NCBI RefSeq assembly: GCF_040529055.1
Contig: NZ_CP132342.1
Location: forward strand, 2,850,001 to 2,914,000
Reading direction: 5' to 3'
Length of the DNA: 64,000 nucleotides
Source of the DNA: Xanthomonas sontii
GTDB taxonomy: Bacteria; Pseudomonadota; Gammaproteobacteria; Xanthomonadales; Xanthomonadaceae
The notes beneath the pieces were generated by a model, which made no database searches, had not been told where the DNA came from, and saw only the letters and a program-made list of their open reading frames with translations. A program made the position numbers and the translations under genes. Positions within the stretch are counted from its first letter, which is position 1, and each line of letters begins with the position of its first letter. Of this stretch, positions 25,343-33,981 are shown one piece after another.

Positions 25343-25897
25343 ATGAGCCAGTACCGCATCGCCGTGTTCGTCGGCAGCCTGCGCAAGGAATCGTTCAACC
25401 GGCGCCTGGCGCACGCGCTGGAGCGACTTGCGGGCGACCGCGCCCGTTTCGAGTACGTCGAGATCGGCGACCTGCCGCTGTACAACCAGGATCACGACCA
25501 CGACTATCCGGCGCAGGGCCGGCGCCTGAAGACGCAGGTCAGCGGCGCCGACGCGGTGCTGTTCGTCACCCCCGAATACAACCGTTCCATTCCCGGCGTG
25601 CTCAAGAACGCCATCGACCTGGGCTCGCGGCCGTACGGCGAGAGCGCCTTCGCCGGCAAGCCGGCCGCGGTGTGCGGGACCTCGCCGGGGGCGATCGGCA
25701 CCGCCATGGCGCAGCAGCACCTGCGCAACGTGCTGGCCTACCTGGACATGCCGGTGCTGGGGCAGCCGGAGATCTTTCTGCAGTTCAAGGAGGGGCTGAT
25801 CGCCGAGGACGGCGCGATCGACGACGAGCGCACCCGCAAGTTCCTCGCCGGCTTCGTCGACAAGTTCATCGCCTGGATCGACGAACTGCAGGCCTGA
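25343..25897 (+). CDS. NADPH-dependent FMN reductase (chromate/quinone reductase-like)
   Basis: 184 residues from ATG 25343 with AGGAG eight bases upstream. Flavodoxin-like fold: the FMN phosphate loop GSLRKESFNRRLA near the N-terminus and PEYNRSIPGVLKNAIDL in the middle, both typical of the NADPH:FMN reductase / ChrR-YieF group. It reduces FMN, quinones or metal oxyanions in the cytoplasm. It stands 52 bases after the glutathione transferase gene. Confidence 0.88.
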   Translation: MSQYRIAVFVGSLRKESFNRRLAHALERLAGDRARFEYVEIGDLPLYNQDHDHDYPAQGRRLKTQVSGADAVLFVTPEYNRSIPGVLKNAIDLGSRPYGESAFAGKPAAVCGTSPGAIGTAMAQQHLRNVLAYLDMPVLGQPEIFLQFKEGLIAEDGAIDDERTRKFLAGFVDKFIAWIDELQA

Positions 25898-26160
25898 CGC
25901 GCCATCGCGGCGCGTGCCGTGGTGCGTGGATGGGGCAGGGCTGGCCTTGTGCGACGCGGTCTCGGCGAGGTTCTCAACCGCTTGTCCCCAGACTTGTCCC
26001 CAGCCTCTGGCGAGGCGTGGCGACGCAGGTGCCGCCGCTCAGGCAGGCGCCCTGTGTTGAGCGTCGCCCTAGCCCCGGCCGGGCGCGGCGACTAAAATCG
26101 GCGCCCGGGCCGCGGTGAGGCCGCGCCCGGCGCCCGCGCCCCACAGAGAAGACCCAGCCT

Positions 26161-27579
26161 ATGTCCGCCCGTCCTGGCTACCGCGGCGATCGCAAAAGCG
26201 AGCGCAGCGAACGCAGCGAGCCGCGTCTCGACCAGTTGCGCGTGCCGCCGCACTCGATCGAGGCCGAACAGGCCGTGCTCGGCGGCCTGATGCTCGCGCC
26301 GGACGCCTACGACCGTGTCAACGACCAGCTCACCGAGAACGATTTCTACCGGCGCGATCATCAGTTGATCTACCGCGCGATCCGCGAGCTGGCCGAGAAG
26401 GGACGCCCGTTCGATGCGGTGACCCTGGGCGAGTGGTTCGAATCGCAGGGCAAGCTGGAGATGGTCGGCGATGGCGCCTACCTGATCGAATTGGCCAGCA
26501 CCACGCCGTCGGCCGCCAACATCGTCGCCTACGCCGAGATCGTCCGCGACAAGGCGGTGCTGCGGCAGTTGATCGAGGTCGGCACCACCATCGTCAACGA
26601 CGGTTTCCAGCCGGAAGGGCGCGAGAGTTCGGAACTGCTGGCGTCGGCGGAAAAGGCGGTGTTCCAGATCGCCGAGGCCGGCGCGCGCGGACGCAGCGAC
26701 TTCGTGGCGATGCCCGGCGCGTTGAAGGACGCGTTCGAGGAACTGCGCAACCGCTTCGAGAACGGCGGCAACATCACCGGCTTGCCGACCGGCTACAACG
26801 ACTTCGACGCGATGACCGCCGGCCTGCAGCCGACCGACCTGATCATCCTCGCCGCGCGTCCGGCGATGGGCAAGACCACCTTCGCGCTGAACATCGCCGA
26901 GTACGCGGCGATCAAGTCGAAGAAGGCGGTGGCGGTGTTCTCGATGGAAATGTCGGCCTCGCAGCTGGCGATGCGCCTGATCTCCTCCAACGGCCGCATC
27001 AACGCGCAGCGCCTGCGCACCGGCCAGCTCGAGGACGAGGACTGGGCGCGGGTCACCGGTGCGATCAAGATGCTCAAGGAGACCAAGATCTTCATCGACG
27101 ACACGCCGGGCGTGTCGCCGGAAGTGCTGCGCTCCAAGGCGCGCCGGCTCAAGCGCGAGCACGACCTGGGCCTGATCGTGATCGACTACCTGCAGCTGAT
27201 GTCGGTGCCCGGCAACAGCGAGAACCGCGCCACCGAGATTTCGGAGATCTCGCGCTCGCTCAAGGGCCTGGCCAAGGAGCTGGGGGTGCCGGTGATCGCG
27301 TTGTCGCAGCTCAACCGCTCGCTGGAAACCCGCACCGACAAGCGCCCGGTGATGGCCGACCTGCGCGAATCCGGCGCGATCGAGCAGGACGCGGACATGA
27401 TCGTGTTCATCTACCGCGACGACTACTACAACAAGGAAAATTCGCCGGACAAGGGCCTGGCCGAAATCATCATCGGCAAGCACCGCGGCGGCCCGACCGG
27501 GTCGTGCAAGCTCAAGTTCTTCGGCGAATACACCCGCTTCGACAATCTCGCCCACGACTCGGTGGGCGCGTTCGAGTAA
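26161..27579 (+). CDS. dnaB: Replicative DNA helicase
   Basis: 472 residues. The N-terminal helical domain (about 22-120, starting RVPPHSIEAEQAVLGG) binds primase. The RecA-like motor has Walker A ARPAMGKTT at 232-240, a Walker B-like VIDYLQLM, and the C-terminal GSCKLKFFGEYTRF motif. It unwinds DNA ahead of the replication fork as a hexamer. No intein is present. The 260-base region upstream holds GACTAAAATCG, a likely -10 element (about 26091-26098). Confidence 0.95.
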   Translation: MSARPGYRGDRKSERSERSEPRLDQLRVPPHSIEAEQAVLGGLMLAPDAYDRVNDQLTENDFYRRDHQLIYRAIRELAEKGRPFDAVTLGEWFESQGKLEMVGDGAYLIELASTTPSAANIVAYAEIVRDKAVLRQLIEVGTTIVNDGFQPEGRESSELLASAEKAVFQIAEAGARGRSDFVAMPGALKDAFEELRNRFENGGNITGLPTGYNDFDAMTAGLQPTDLIILAARPAMGKTTFALNIAEYAAIKSKKAVAVFSMEMSASQLAMRLISSNGRINAQRLRTGQLEDEDWARVTGAIKMLKETKIFIDDTPGVSPEVLRSKARRLKREHDLGLIVIDYLQLMSVPGNSENRATEISEISRSLKGLAKELGVPVIALSQLNRSLETRTDKRPVMADLRESGAIEQDADMIVFIYRDDYYNKENSPDKGLAEIIIGKHRGGPTGSCKLKFFGEYTRFDNLAHDSVGAFE

Positions 27580-27661
27580 GCCTGCGCGCTACGCGCACAT
27601 CATCTTGCGAGTGCGGCGCCCGGTACGTTCCGGGCGCCGGCTTGAGGGCGCGACGCAGCGA

Positions 27662-28171
27662 TCAGTAGGGAATCTCGATCTCGGCGTTGCTGGTGGCGTC
27701 GTAGGTGTTGGCGCCGTACTCGGCGTGGTGGGTGCAGACCACGGTGATCTTGCGATAGATGCCGTAGACGAAGTTCGACTTGAAGTGCACGTCGACCAGC
27801 GCGCCGTTGCCTTCCTCGTCGTAGTCGGTGGTGTAGCCGTTGCCGATCTGGTCGTAGGCGTTGCAGCGCACGTTGATGTAGTTGGCATCGACGCGGTCGT
27901 TGTTGGCGTTGGCGAAGCGCGAGTACGCGCGGATCTTCAGGCGCTTGCCGCCGGCCGGACGTCCGTCGGACTCGTAGCCCTGGTTCTGGATCACCCCCTG
28001 CAGCGTGTAGACCGGCGTGCTGCCGCCGCCACCGCCGCCACACGACGCTTCGGCGTCGCCTTGCAAGACTTCGTTCTGCTGCAGCCCGGGTTCGGGCTCG
28101 CACGCCATCGCCAGCGGGGCGGCGAGGCTCAGTGCGAGGGTGAGGGCGGCTTTTGCGATGCGCTTGTCCAT
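27662..28171 (-). CDS. Secreted hypothetical protein, 169 aa
   Basis: Starts at ATG 28171 after a GGAGAGCAAGACCC ribosome site. A signal peptide ends around LAMA, and the mature protein begins CEPEPGLQQNEV, which could also be read as a lipobox Cys (LAMAC). A short glycine run (CGGGGGGS) leads into a beta-rich domain with three more Cys, including VRCNAYDQ and VVCTHHAEYG. I do not recognise the family. It converges on dnaB. Confidence 0.6.
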   Translation of the reverse strand: MDKRIAKAALTLALSLAAPLAMACEPEPGLQQNEVLQGDAEASCGGGGGGSTPVYTLQGVIQNQGYESDGRPAGGKRLKIRAYSRFANANNDRVDANYINVRCNAYDQIGNGYTTDYDEEGNGALVDVHFKSNFVYGIYRKITVVCTHHAEYGANTYDATSNAEIEIPY

Positions 28172-28667
28172 GGGTCTTGCTCTCCTGAAATCATTGCGGA
28201 TGTCGGCGATGGGCGTGGCCGTGCTGCGCCGTTGGCTGCCCGCAGCGCGTCGCGGCCCTGTCGATGCAGGTCCGGGCGCGGGCGGTTCGGGGCGCACGCA
28301 CCCGCGCTCGCCGGCCGTGATGACCGTGAGATCGCAGAGGCGATGGCGGATGTTCCCCCCGTGCGCGCGAGACGGCCGTGGCCGTGTCGTGCGCGTGCAG
28401 CGAAAGCACGGATGACGTCCTTCCCCAGAACGTCATCCATCAGCAGCGGTCGCGGCGCCGTTTCGACACGACGGCGCCCGCCACGGCGTTATAGCAGGGA
28501 GGATGAGGTGCACACGCGCGGCGTGTGGCGATGTCTACGAAATCCGGTCAGCACGGCACTCGCGCAGCAGCATCGGCAGCGTCGAAGCGGGTACGGGCGT
28601 TCCGCATGCTCACCTGGCCGCTGCACCCGATCCGTATCATGGCGCGTCCTTCGCTGCGTCCCCTCGC
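28172..28667. other. Non-coding gap between divergent genes
   Basis: A 496-base stretch between the secreted protein gene (minus) and phrB (plus). The only clear structure is an inverted repeat GGATGACGT (28410-28418) and ACGTCATCC (28430-28438), nine-base arms with an 11-base gap, which could be a regulator site or a hairpin. No convincing gene is seen on either strand. Confidence 0.45.
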
Positions 28668-30089
28668 ATGAGCTACGCCATCGTCTGGTTCCGGCGCGAC
28701 CTGCGCCTGCACGATCAACCTGCCTTGCAGGCCGCTCTGGATGCCGGGCATACGCCGGTGCCGGTGTATCTGCACAGCCCGGAAGACGAGGGCGCATGGG
28801 CCGCGGGCGCGGCTTCGCGCAGTTGGCTGCAACGTTCGCTGGCGGCATTGGACGCGCAACTGCGCGCGTGCGGTTCGCGCCTGATCCTGCGCCAGGGCCC
28901 GGCCGAGACCGCCTTGCGCCAGGTGATCGCCGACTGCGGCGCGGTGGCGGTGTACTGGAACCGCCGCTACGAGCCGGCCACGCAGCCGCGCGATGCGCGG
29001 CTCAAGCGCGAACTGCGCGAGCAGGGCCTGGAGGTGCACAGCCACAACAGCGCGCTGCTGTTCGAACCCTGGCAACTGGCGACGCAGCAGGGCGGCCCGT
29101 ACAAGGTGTTCACCCCGTTCTGGCGCAGCGCCTTGAGCCATTGGCAGGTGCCCGCGTTGCAGGCCGCGCAGAAGGCGCTGCCAGCGCCGCCCAAGGATCT
29201 GGACAGCCTGCCGCTGGAGCGGCTCGGCCTGGCGCCGGCGCTGGACTGGGATCGCGGCTTCTGGGAGGTTTGGCAGCCGGGCGAGGCGGGCGCACACGAG
29301 GCGCTGGACGTGTTCGTCGACGGCGCGCTACGCGACTATCTCGATGGCCGCGACCGCCCCGACCAGGTCGGCACCTCGCGGCTGTCGCCGCATCTGCATT
29401 TCGGCGAGATCGCGCCATGGCGTATCGTCGCGACGCTGGAACGGCAGCGCCGCGCCGCCACCGCCGCGGCGATCGACGGCTACATCCGCCAACTGGGCTG
29501 GCGCGATTTCGCCCACCACCTGCTGCACCATTTCCCGGACACGCCCGAGCGCAACCTCAATCCGCGCTTCGAGCGCTTTCGCTGGGCCAAGCCCGATGCG
29601 GCGACATTGCACGCCTGGCAGCGCGGACGCACCGGCGTGCCGATCGTCGATGCCGGCCTGCGCGAGCTGTGGCACACCGGCTGGATGCACAACCGCGTGC
29701 GCATGATCGTCGCCAGCTACCTGTGCAAGCACCTGCGCGTGCATTGGTCCGAAGGCGCGCGCTGGTTCTGGGACACCCTGGTCGATGCCGACCTGGCCAA
29801 CAACACCCTGGGCTGGCAGTGGGTGGCCGGGACCGGCGCCGACGCCGCGCCGTATTTCCGGGTGTTCAATCCGGTGACCCAGGCGCAGAAGTTCGATCCG
29901 AAGGGCGAGTACATCGCGCGCTGGGTGCCGGAACTGGCGGCGCTGCCGGTGGCCGACCGCTTTGCGCCCTGGCAGGCGCCGCAGCGGCTGGCGCACGCCG
30001 CCCCGCAGTATCCGCGGCAGCCGATCGTGGACCTGGCCGCCGGCCGCGATGCGGCGCTGGCCGCCTATCGCGAGACCGCCGCCGGCTGA
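28668..30089 (+). CDS. phrB: Deoxyribodipyrimidine photolyase (class I CPD)
   Basis: 473 residues from ATG 28668. The antenna-binding Rossmann half begins MSYAIVWFRRDLRLHDQPAL. The FAD domain contains the family marks TSRLSPHLHFGE, GVPIVDAGLRELWHTGWMHN, RMIVASYLCKHL and NTLGWQWVAGTGADAAPYFR. Photolyase splits cyclobutane pyrimidine dimers in DNA using blue light. Length fits the class. The longer frame to 28503 is probably not coding. Confidence 0.93.
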   Translation: MSYAIVWFRRDLRLHDQPALQAALDAGHTPVPVYLHSPEDEGAWAAGAASRSWLQRSLAALDAQLRACGSRLILRQGPAETALRQVIADCGAVAVYWNRRYEPATQPRDARLKRELREQGLEVHSHNSALLFEPWQLATQQGGPYKVFTPFWRSALSHWQVPALQAAQKALPAPPKDLDSLPLERLGLAPALDWDRGFWEVWQPGEAGAHEALDVFVDGALRDYLDGRDRPDQVGTSRLSPHLHFGEIAPWRIVATLERQRRAATAAAIDGYIRQLGWRDFAHHLLHHFPDTPERNLNPRFERFRWAKPDAATLHAWQRGRTGVPIVDAGLRELWHTGWMHNRVRMIVASYLCKHLRVHWSEGARWFWDTLVDADLANNTLGWQWVAGTGADAAPYFRVFNPVTQAQKFDPKGEYIARWVPELAALPVADRFAPWQAPQRLAHAAPQYPRQPIVDLAAGRDAALAAYRETAAG

Positions 30090-30185
30090 GCACGGGCGCG
30101 GTGTTGCGCGGCGCAGCACGGCCGCAGGCGCGATTGACGCCCTTCGCGGGGCCATGATTCACTCCGGGCTCGGACAGGAGCCCGC

Positions 30186-31640
30186 ATGGCCACCAGCTCA
30201 GCTCGCCGCAAGCCGCAGCGCGAACCGATGTCGCGCGTGGACACCGCCTGGTTGCGGATGGACCGGCCGACCAATCCCATGATGATCACCGGCGTGCTGA
30301 TGTTCGACGAGCCGCTGACCCTGCCTGCGCTCAAGCAACTGGTGCGCAAGCGCTTCCTGGCCTTCCCGCGGTTCCTGCAAAAGCCGGTGGAGACCGCCAC
30401 CGGCGCCTACTGGCAGCGCGACGACGATTTCGATCTGGACTGGCACGTGCGTCTGTCGGCCTTGCCCGGGCGCGGGCAGAAGAAGGCGCTGGAGCGCTTC
30501 GCCGGGCAGATGGCCTCCACGCCCTTGGACAAGACCAAGCCGCTGTGGCAGTTCCACCTGATCGAGCGCTACGAAGGCGGCTCGGCGCTGGTGGCGCGCA
30601 TCCACCACAGCTACGCCGACGGCATCGCGCTGGTGCAGGTGCTGCTGTCGCTGACCGATACCCAGCGCACCCCTGAGCCGTCGGCGCAGCTCGGGCGCGC
30701 CTGGCTCAAGGACGACGGCAAGGAGGTGGTGCGCCGGGTCGGCGCGGTGGACCGCTACCTCAAGCTCGGCGGGCGCATGCTCGACAAGGGCCGGGCGATG
30801 GCGCAGGACCCGAACCTGCCGCAGATGCTGGCGCGCGAAGGCGGGCTGATCGGCCGCGAACTGGTCAATGCGCTGCTGCTGGCCGACGATCCGCCGACGC
30901 TGCTGCGCGGCCGCCTCGGCGTCAGCAAGCGCGTGGCCTGGGCCGAGCCGCTGGACCTGGACGAGGTCAAGGCGGTGGGCCGCGCCTGCGACTGCACGGT
31001 CAACGACGTGCTGATGGCGACCATGGCCGGCGCCCTGCGCGACTACATGCTCGAGCGCGGCGAACGCCTGGACGGGGTGACGCTGCGCGCCACCGTGCCG
31101 GTCAACCTGCGCCCGCTGGAGCACGCGCGCAAGCTCGGCAACCACTTCGGCCTGGTGTTCCTGGACCTGCCGGTGGGCGAGGCCAATCCGGTGCGGCGCC
31201 TGCAGTGCGTGGCCGAGTCGATGCAGCAGCTCAAGCAGTCGCGGCAGGCGATGGTGGTGTTCGGCCTGCTCGCGGCGGTGGGCATGGCGCCGGCGGCGCT
31301 GCAGTCGGCGGCGCTGGACCTGTTCAGCCGCAAGGCCACCACCGTGGCGACCAACGTGCCGGGGCCGCAGCAGCCGCTGTACCTGGCCGGCAGCCGCGTG
31401 CGCGAGATGATGTTCTGGGTGCCGCAGACCGGCTCGATCGGCGTCGGCGTGTCGATCATGAGCTACAACCACCGCGTGCACTTCGGCCTGATCGGCGATG
31501 CGCGGCTGATTCCCGATCCGGACGCGGTGATGCGCCGGGTCGGTGCCGAGTTCGAAAAGCTGCTGTACCTGGCGCTGATGGGCGATTGGGAGCAGCCGCT
31601 GCGCGCGGCCGACGCCGAAGACCTGCTGCCGTCTTCCTGA
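30186..31640 (+). CDS. Wax ester synthase / diacylglycerol acyltransferase
   Basis: 484 residues of the bacterial WS/DGAT family. The active-site HHxxxDG is intact (H140-H-S-Y-A-D-G146), and the conserved N-terminal PTNPMMITGV (PLxW-like region), CTVNDVLMA (NDVVL motif) and KATTVATNVPGPQQPLYLAG are present. It transfers fatty acyl groups from acyl-CoA to alcohols or diacylglycerol, making storage wax or triacylglycerol at the inner membrane. It stands alone, 97 bases after phrB. Confidence 0.9.
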   Translation: MATSSARRKPQREPMSRVDTAWLRMDRPTNPMMITGVLMFDEPLTLPALKQLVRKRFLAFPRFLQKPVETATGAYWQRDDDFDLDWHVRLSALPGRGQKKALERFAGQMASTPLDKTKPLWQFHLIERYEGGSALVARIHHSYADGIALVQVLLSLTDTQRTPEPSAQLGRAWLKDDGKEVVRRVGAVDRYLKLGGRMLDKGRAMAQDPNLPQMLAREGGLIGRELVNALLLADDPPTLLRGRLGVSKRVAWAEPLDLDEVKAVGRACDCTVNDVLMATMAGALRDYMLERGERLDGVTLRATVPVNLRPLEHARKLGNHFGLVFLDLPVGEANPVRRLQCVAESMQQLKQSRQAMVVFGLLAAVGMAPAALQSAALDLFSRKATTVATNVPGPQQPLYLAGSRVREMMFWVPQTGSIGVGVSIMSYNHRVHFGLIGDARLIPDPDAVMRRVGAEFEKLLYLALMGDWEQPLRAADAEDLLPSS

Positions 31641-31731
31641 ACCGGGCGCATCGCGCGCCGGGCTGCGTTCATCCGCGCCTCGCGTGGCCCTGTTTATGCT
31701 GCCGCCACGTCAAACCAGGTTCGGAGAGAAC

Positions 31732-32439
31732 ATGATGAAAACGACCACCCTTCGCGGCGTGTCCGTGGCCCTGGCCAGTGCGCTGGTGCTGTCCGCTTGC
31801 GCCACCGGCGGCTCCTACGTGCAGCGCGACCAGTACGGCAATCCTACCGAGCAGCAGAACCGCACCGGCCGCGGCGCGCTGATCGGCACCGCGGTCGGCG
31901 TGGCCGCCGGCCTGCTCAGCGGCAGCAGCGCCACCGAGCGCCGCCAGCACGCGATGATCGGCGCCGGCATCGGCGCGCTCAGCGGCGCGGCGATCGGCAA
32001 CTACCAGGATCGGCAGGAACGCGCGCTGCGCGAGCGCACCGCCAACACCGGTATCGACGTGCGCCGCGACGGCGACAACATCACCCTCAATCTGCCCGAC
32101 GGCATCACCTTCGACTTCAACCAGTCCACGCTCAAGCCGCAGTTCTATTCGGCGCTCAACGGCGTGGCCCAGACCCTGGGCGAATACAACCAGACCATGA
32201 TCGAGGTGGTCGGCCACACCGACAGCATCGGCAGCGATGCGGTCAACCAGCGTCTGTCCGAACAGCGCGCGTCCTCGGTGGCCGCCTACCTGACCGCGCA
32301 GGGCGTGCAGCCCGAGCGCATCCAGACCCTGGGCGCGGGCAAGAAGTACCCGATCGCCGACAACAGCACCGAGGCCGGTCGCGCGCAGAACCGCCGCGTG
32401 GAGATCCGCGTGGTGCCGCTGCGCGCCTCGGCCGGCTGA
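31732..32439 (+). CDS. OmpA-family lipoprotein with glycine zipper (YiaD-like)
   Basis: 235 residues from ATG 31732 (GGAGAGAA seven bases before). The signal peptide ends in the lipobox LSAC. A glycine-zipper region follows (IGTAVGVAAGLLSG and IGAGIGALSGAAIGNY), then an OmpA C-terminal peptidoglycan-binding domain with FDFNQSTLKP, VVGHTDSIGSDAVNQRLSEQ and AQNRRVEIRV. It should anchor the outer membrane to peptidoglycan. A hairpin terminator follows. Confidence 0.92.
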   Translation: MMKTTTLRGVSVALASALVLSACATGGSYVQRDQYGNPTEQQNRTGRGALIGTAVGVAAGLLSGSSATERRQHAMIGAGIGALSGAAIGNYQDRQERALRERTANTGIDVRRDGDNITLNLPDGITFDFNQSTLKPQFYSALNGVAQTLGEYNQTMIEVVGHTDSIGSDAVNQRLSEQRASSVAAYLTAQGVQPERIQTLGAGKKYPIADNSTEAGRAQNRRVEIRVVPLRASAG

Positions 32440-32460
32440 CCGATCCGCCGACCGCAACGA

Positions 32461-32487
32461 CGAACGGGCCGCACTGCGGCCCGTTCG
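32461..32487. terminator. Hairpin terminator between convergent genes
   Basis: CGAACGGGCCGCA and TGCGGCCCGTTCG form a near-perfect 12-bp stem around a tiny loop, followed by CGTTTC. The T content after the stem is modest. It sits between the OmpA-like gene and the converging LysR gene. Confidence 0.75.
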
Positions 32488-32529
32488 CGTTTCTGCGCTG
32501 CTGCTGCGACGCGTTGTGCGCGGCGCGGC

Positions 32530-33630
32530 TCAGACCAGTGCCGCGTCCTCTTCGTCCTCGGCTTCCGTCTCCAGCGGCGCCGCCGGCACCGGCGCCGGTG
32601 TGGCTGCGACGCGCGGCAGGCTGGCCAGCGACTGCGTGTTCATCGCCACGCCGCTGCACAGGGTGAACTCCGCGCCGTCCTCGGCCTGCTGCGTGGCCAG
32701 CTTGGCCGGGCACTGCGCCATCATGTAGCTGACGTCGAAGTTGAGCTTGTCGACCAGGAAGTCGACGAAGGCGCGCACCTTCGGCGAGAGCATGCGCCCG
32801 CCCGGGAACACCGCGTTGAAGTCCAGGTCCGGCCCGACCCAGCCGCCTAGCACGCGCCGCGCCTTGCCGGCCTCGATCAGCGGCTTGATCGTCGCGTCGC
32901 TGGCCAGCACCAGGCCTTCGCCGCAGACCAGGCCGCCGATCAGCGCCGCCGAATCGTTGGCCAGCAGGATCGGCTGGACCAGGAATTCGCCGCTCTGCTT
33001 GCCGTTGCGCAGCGGCCAGCACAGCCGGTTGCCGCCGCCGCGGCCGTTGCTCAGCGCCAGCGTGCGGTGGTGCTGCAGATCGTCCGGATGCAGCGGTTCG
33101 CCATGGCGCTCGATGTAATACGGGCTGGCGAAGACCTGGGTGCGGAAGGTGGCGAGCTTGCGCGCGACCATGGTCGAATCCGGCAGCGTGCCCATGTGCA
33201 GGGCCACGTCCACGCCTTCGGCGATCGGGTCGACCTTGTCGCTGGTCATGATCATCTCCAGGCGCACTTCCGGGTGCTGGCGGTGGAATTCGCCCAGGAT
33301 CGGCGCCACCCAGGAGATGCCGGCCGAATAGGGCACGCTGAAGCGCAGCCAGCCGCGCGGGCCGGCCTGCAACTGGCCCACCGCGCTCTCGGCTTCCTCC
33401 AGTTCGCGGGCGATGCGCTGGCAATGCTCGTGGTAGACCGCTCCGGCCTCGGTCAGCCCGAGCCGGCGCGTGGTCCGGTGCAGCAGGCGCGCGCCCAGCC
33501 GCGCCTCCAGGTCCTGCACCTTGCGGCTGACGGTGGTCTTGGGCAGGCCGAGGGCATTGGCCGCGGCGATGAAGCTGCCTTGCTCGACCACCTTGACGAA
33601 GATCAGGGTGTCGTTCAGATCGTGGCTCAT
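32530..33630 (-). CDS. smeRv: LysR-type regulator of the RND efflux operon (SmeRv-like)
   Basis: 366 residues. The N-terminal winged helix-turn-helix (about 1-62; FIAAANALGLPKTTVSRKVQ) is followed by a ligand-binding domain (about 90-300). The last ~60 residues are an unusual extension rich in Ala, Pro, Glu and Asp (ending EAEDEEDAALV) not found in most LysR proteins of about 300 residues. It is divergent from the efflux operon as smeRv is from smeU1-VWX in Stenotrophomonas maltophilia. It probably activates that operon and represses itself. The symbol rests on synteny and type. Confidence 0.85.
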   Translation of the reverse strand: MSHDLNDTLIFVKVVEQGSFIAAANALGLPKTTVSRKVQDLEARLGARLLHRTTRRLGLTEAGAVYHEHCQRIARELEEAESAVGQLQAGPRGWLRFSVPYSAGISWVAPILGEFHRQHPEVRLEMIMTSDKVDPIAEGVDVALHMGTLPDSTMVARKLATFRTQVFASPYYIERHGEPLHPDDLQHHRTLALSNGRGGGNRLCWPLRNGKQSGEFLVQPILLANDSAALIGGLVCGEGLVLASDATIKPLIEAGKARRVLGGWVGPDLDFNAVFPGGRMLSPKVRAFVDFLVDKLNFDVSYMMAQCPAKLATQQAEDGAEFTLCSGVAMNTQSLASLPRVAATPAPVPAAPLETEAEDEEDAALV

Positions 33631-33689
33631 GGCGGTTCCTTGAGGTGGAGACGATTGGACCGATAGCGGGACGATTATTCCCCTTAATT

Positions 33690-33728
33690 CGGACTAATCA
33701 AGTGCGGCTTTGGCGCCTAATTTGTCCG
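33690..33728. promoter_or_regulatory. Candidate LysR operator of the smeRv-smeU1 intergenic region
   Basis: CGGACTAAT (33690-33698) faces ATTTGTCCG (33720-33728) across 21 bases, two inverted copies of CGGACWAAT. The first half overlaps TTAATTCGGACTAA (33684-33697), which contains a T-N11-A LysR core. It lies between the divergent LysR gene and the efflux operon. Confidence 0.55.
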
Positions 33729-33756
33729 CATTCGCCATCACCGACGGTCTTTGCCC

Positions 33757-33981
33757 ATGTCGATGCGCACGCTGTTCCAGTTTTTCGCCTGCCCCGATCG
33801 CCAGCCGCGGCGCCGTTCCGCGCCGGTGGCGACGGCGCAATCCCTTTACCCGAGGGCGTTTCGCGAGTTCACGCCGCCGCCGCGGCGGCAGGGCGGCAGC
33901 AGCCTGCGCCTGGGCGCGTCCGGCACCGATCGGCTGGGACGCATCGCGATTGTCCCGTCGGCGGGAGGAAAAGTCCCGTGA
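33757..33981 (+). CDS. Possible small protein at the head of the efflux operon, 74 aa
   Basis: An open frame from ATG 33757 (33751 also possible) encodes a short Arg- and Pro-rich protein beginning MSMRTLFQFFACPDRQPRR. Its TGA overlaps the GTG start of the next gene (GTGA at 33978-33981), the arrangement of translational coupling. No domain is recognised. It could be a leader peptide or a chance frame in GC-rich DNA. Confidence 0.35.
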   Translation: MSMRTLFQFFACPDRQPRRRSAPVATAQSLYPRAFREFTPPPRRQGGSSLRLGASGTDRLGRIAIVPSAGGKVP

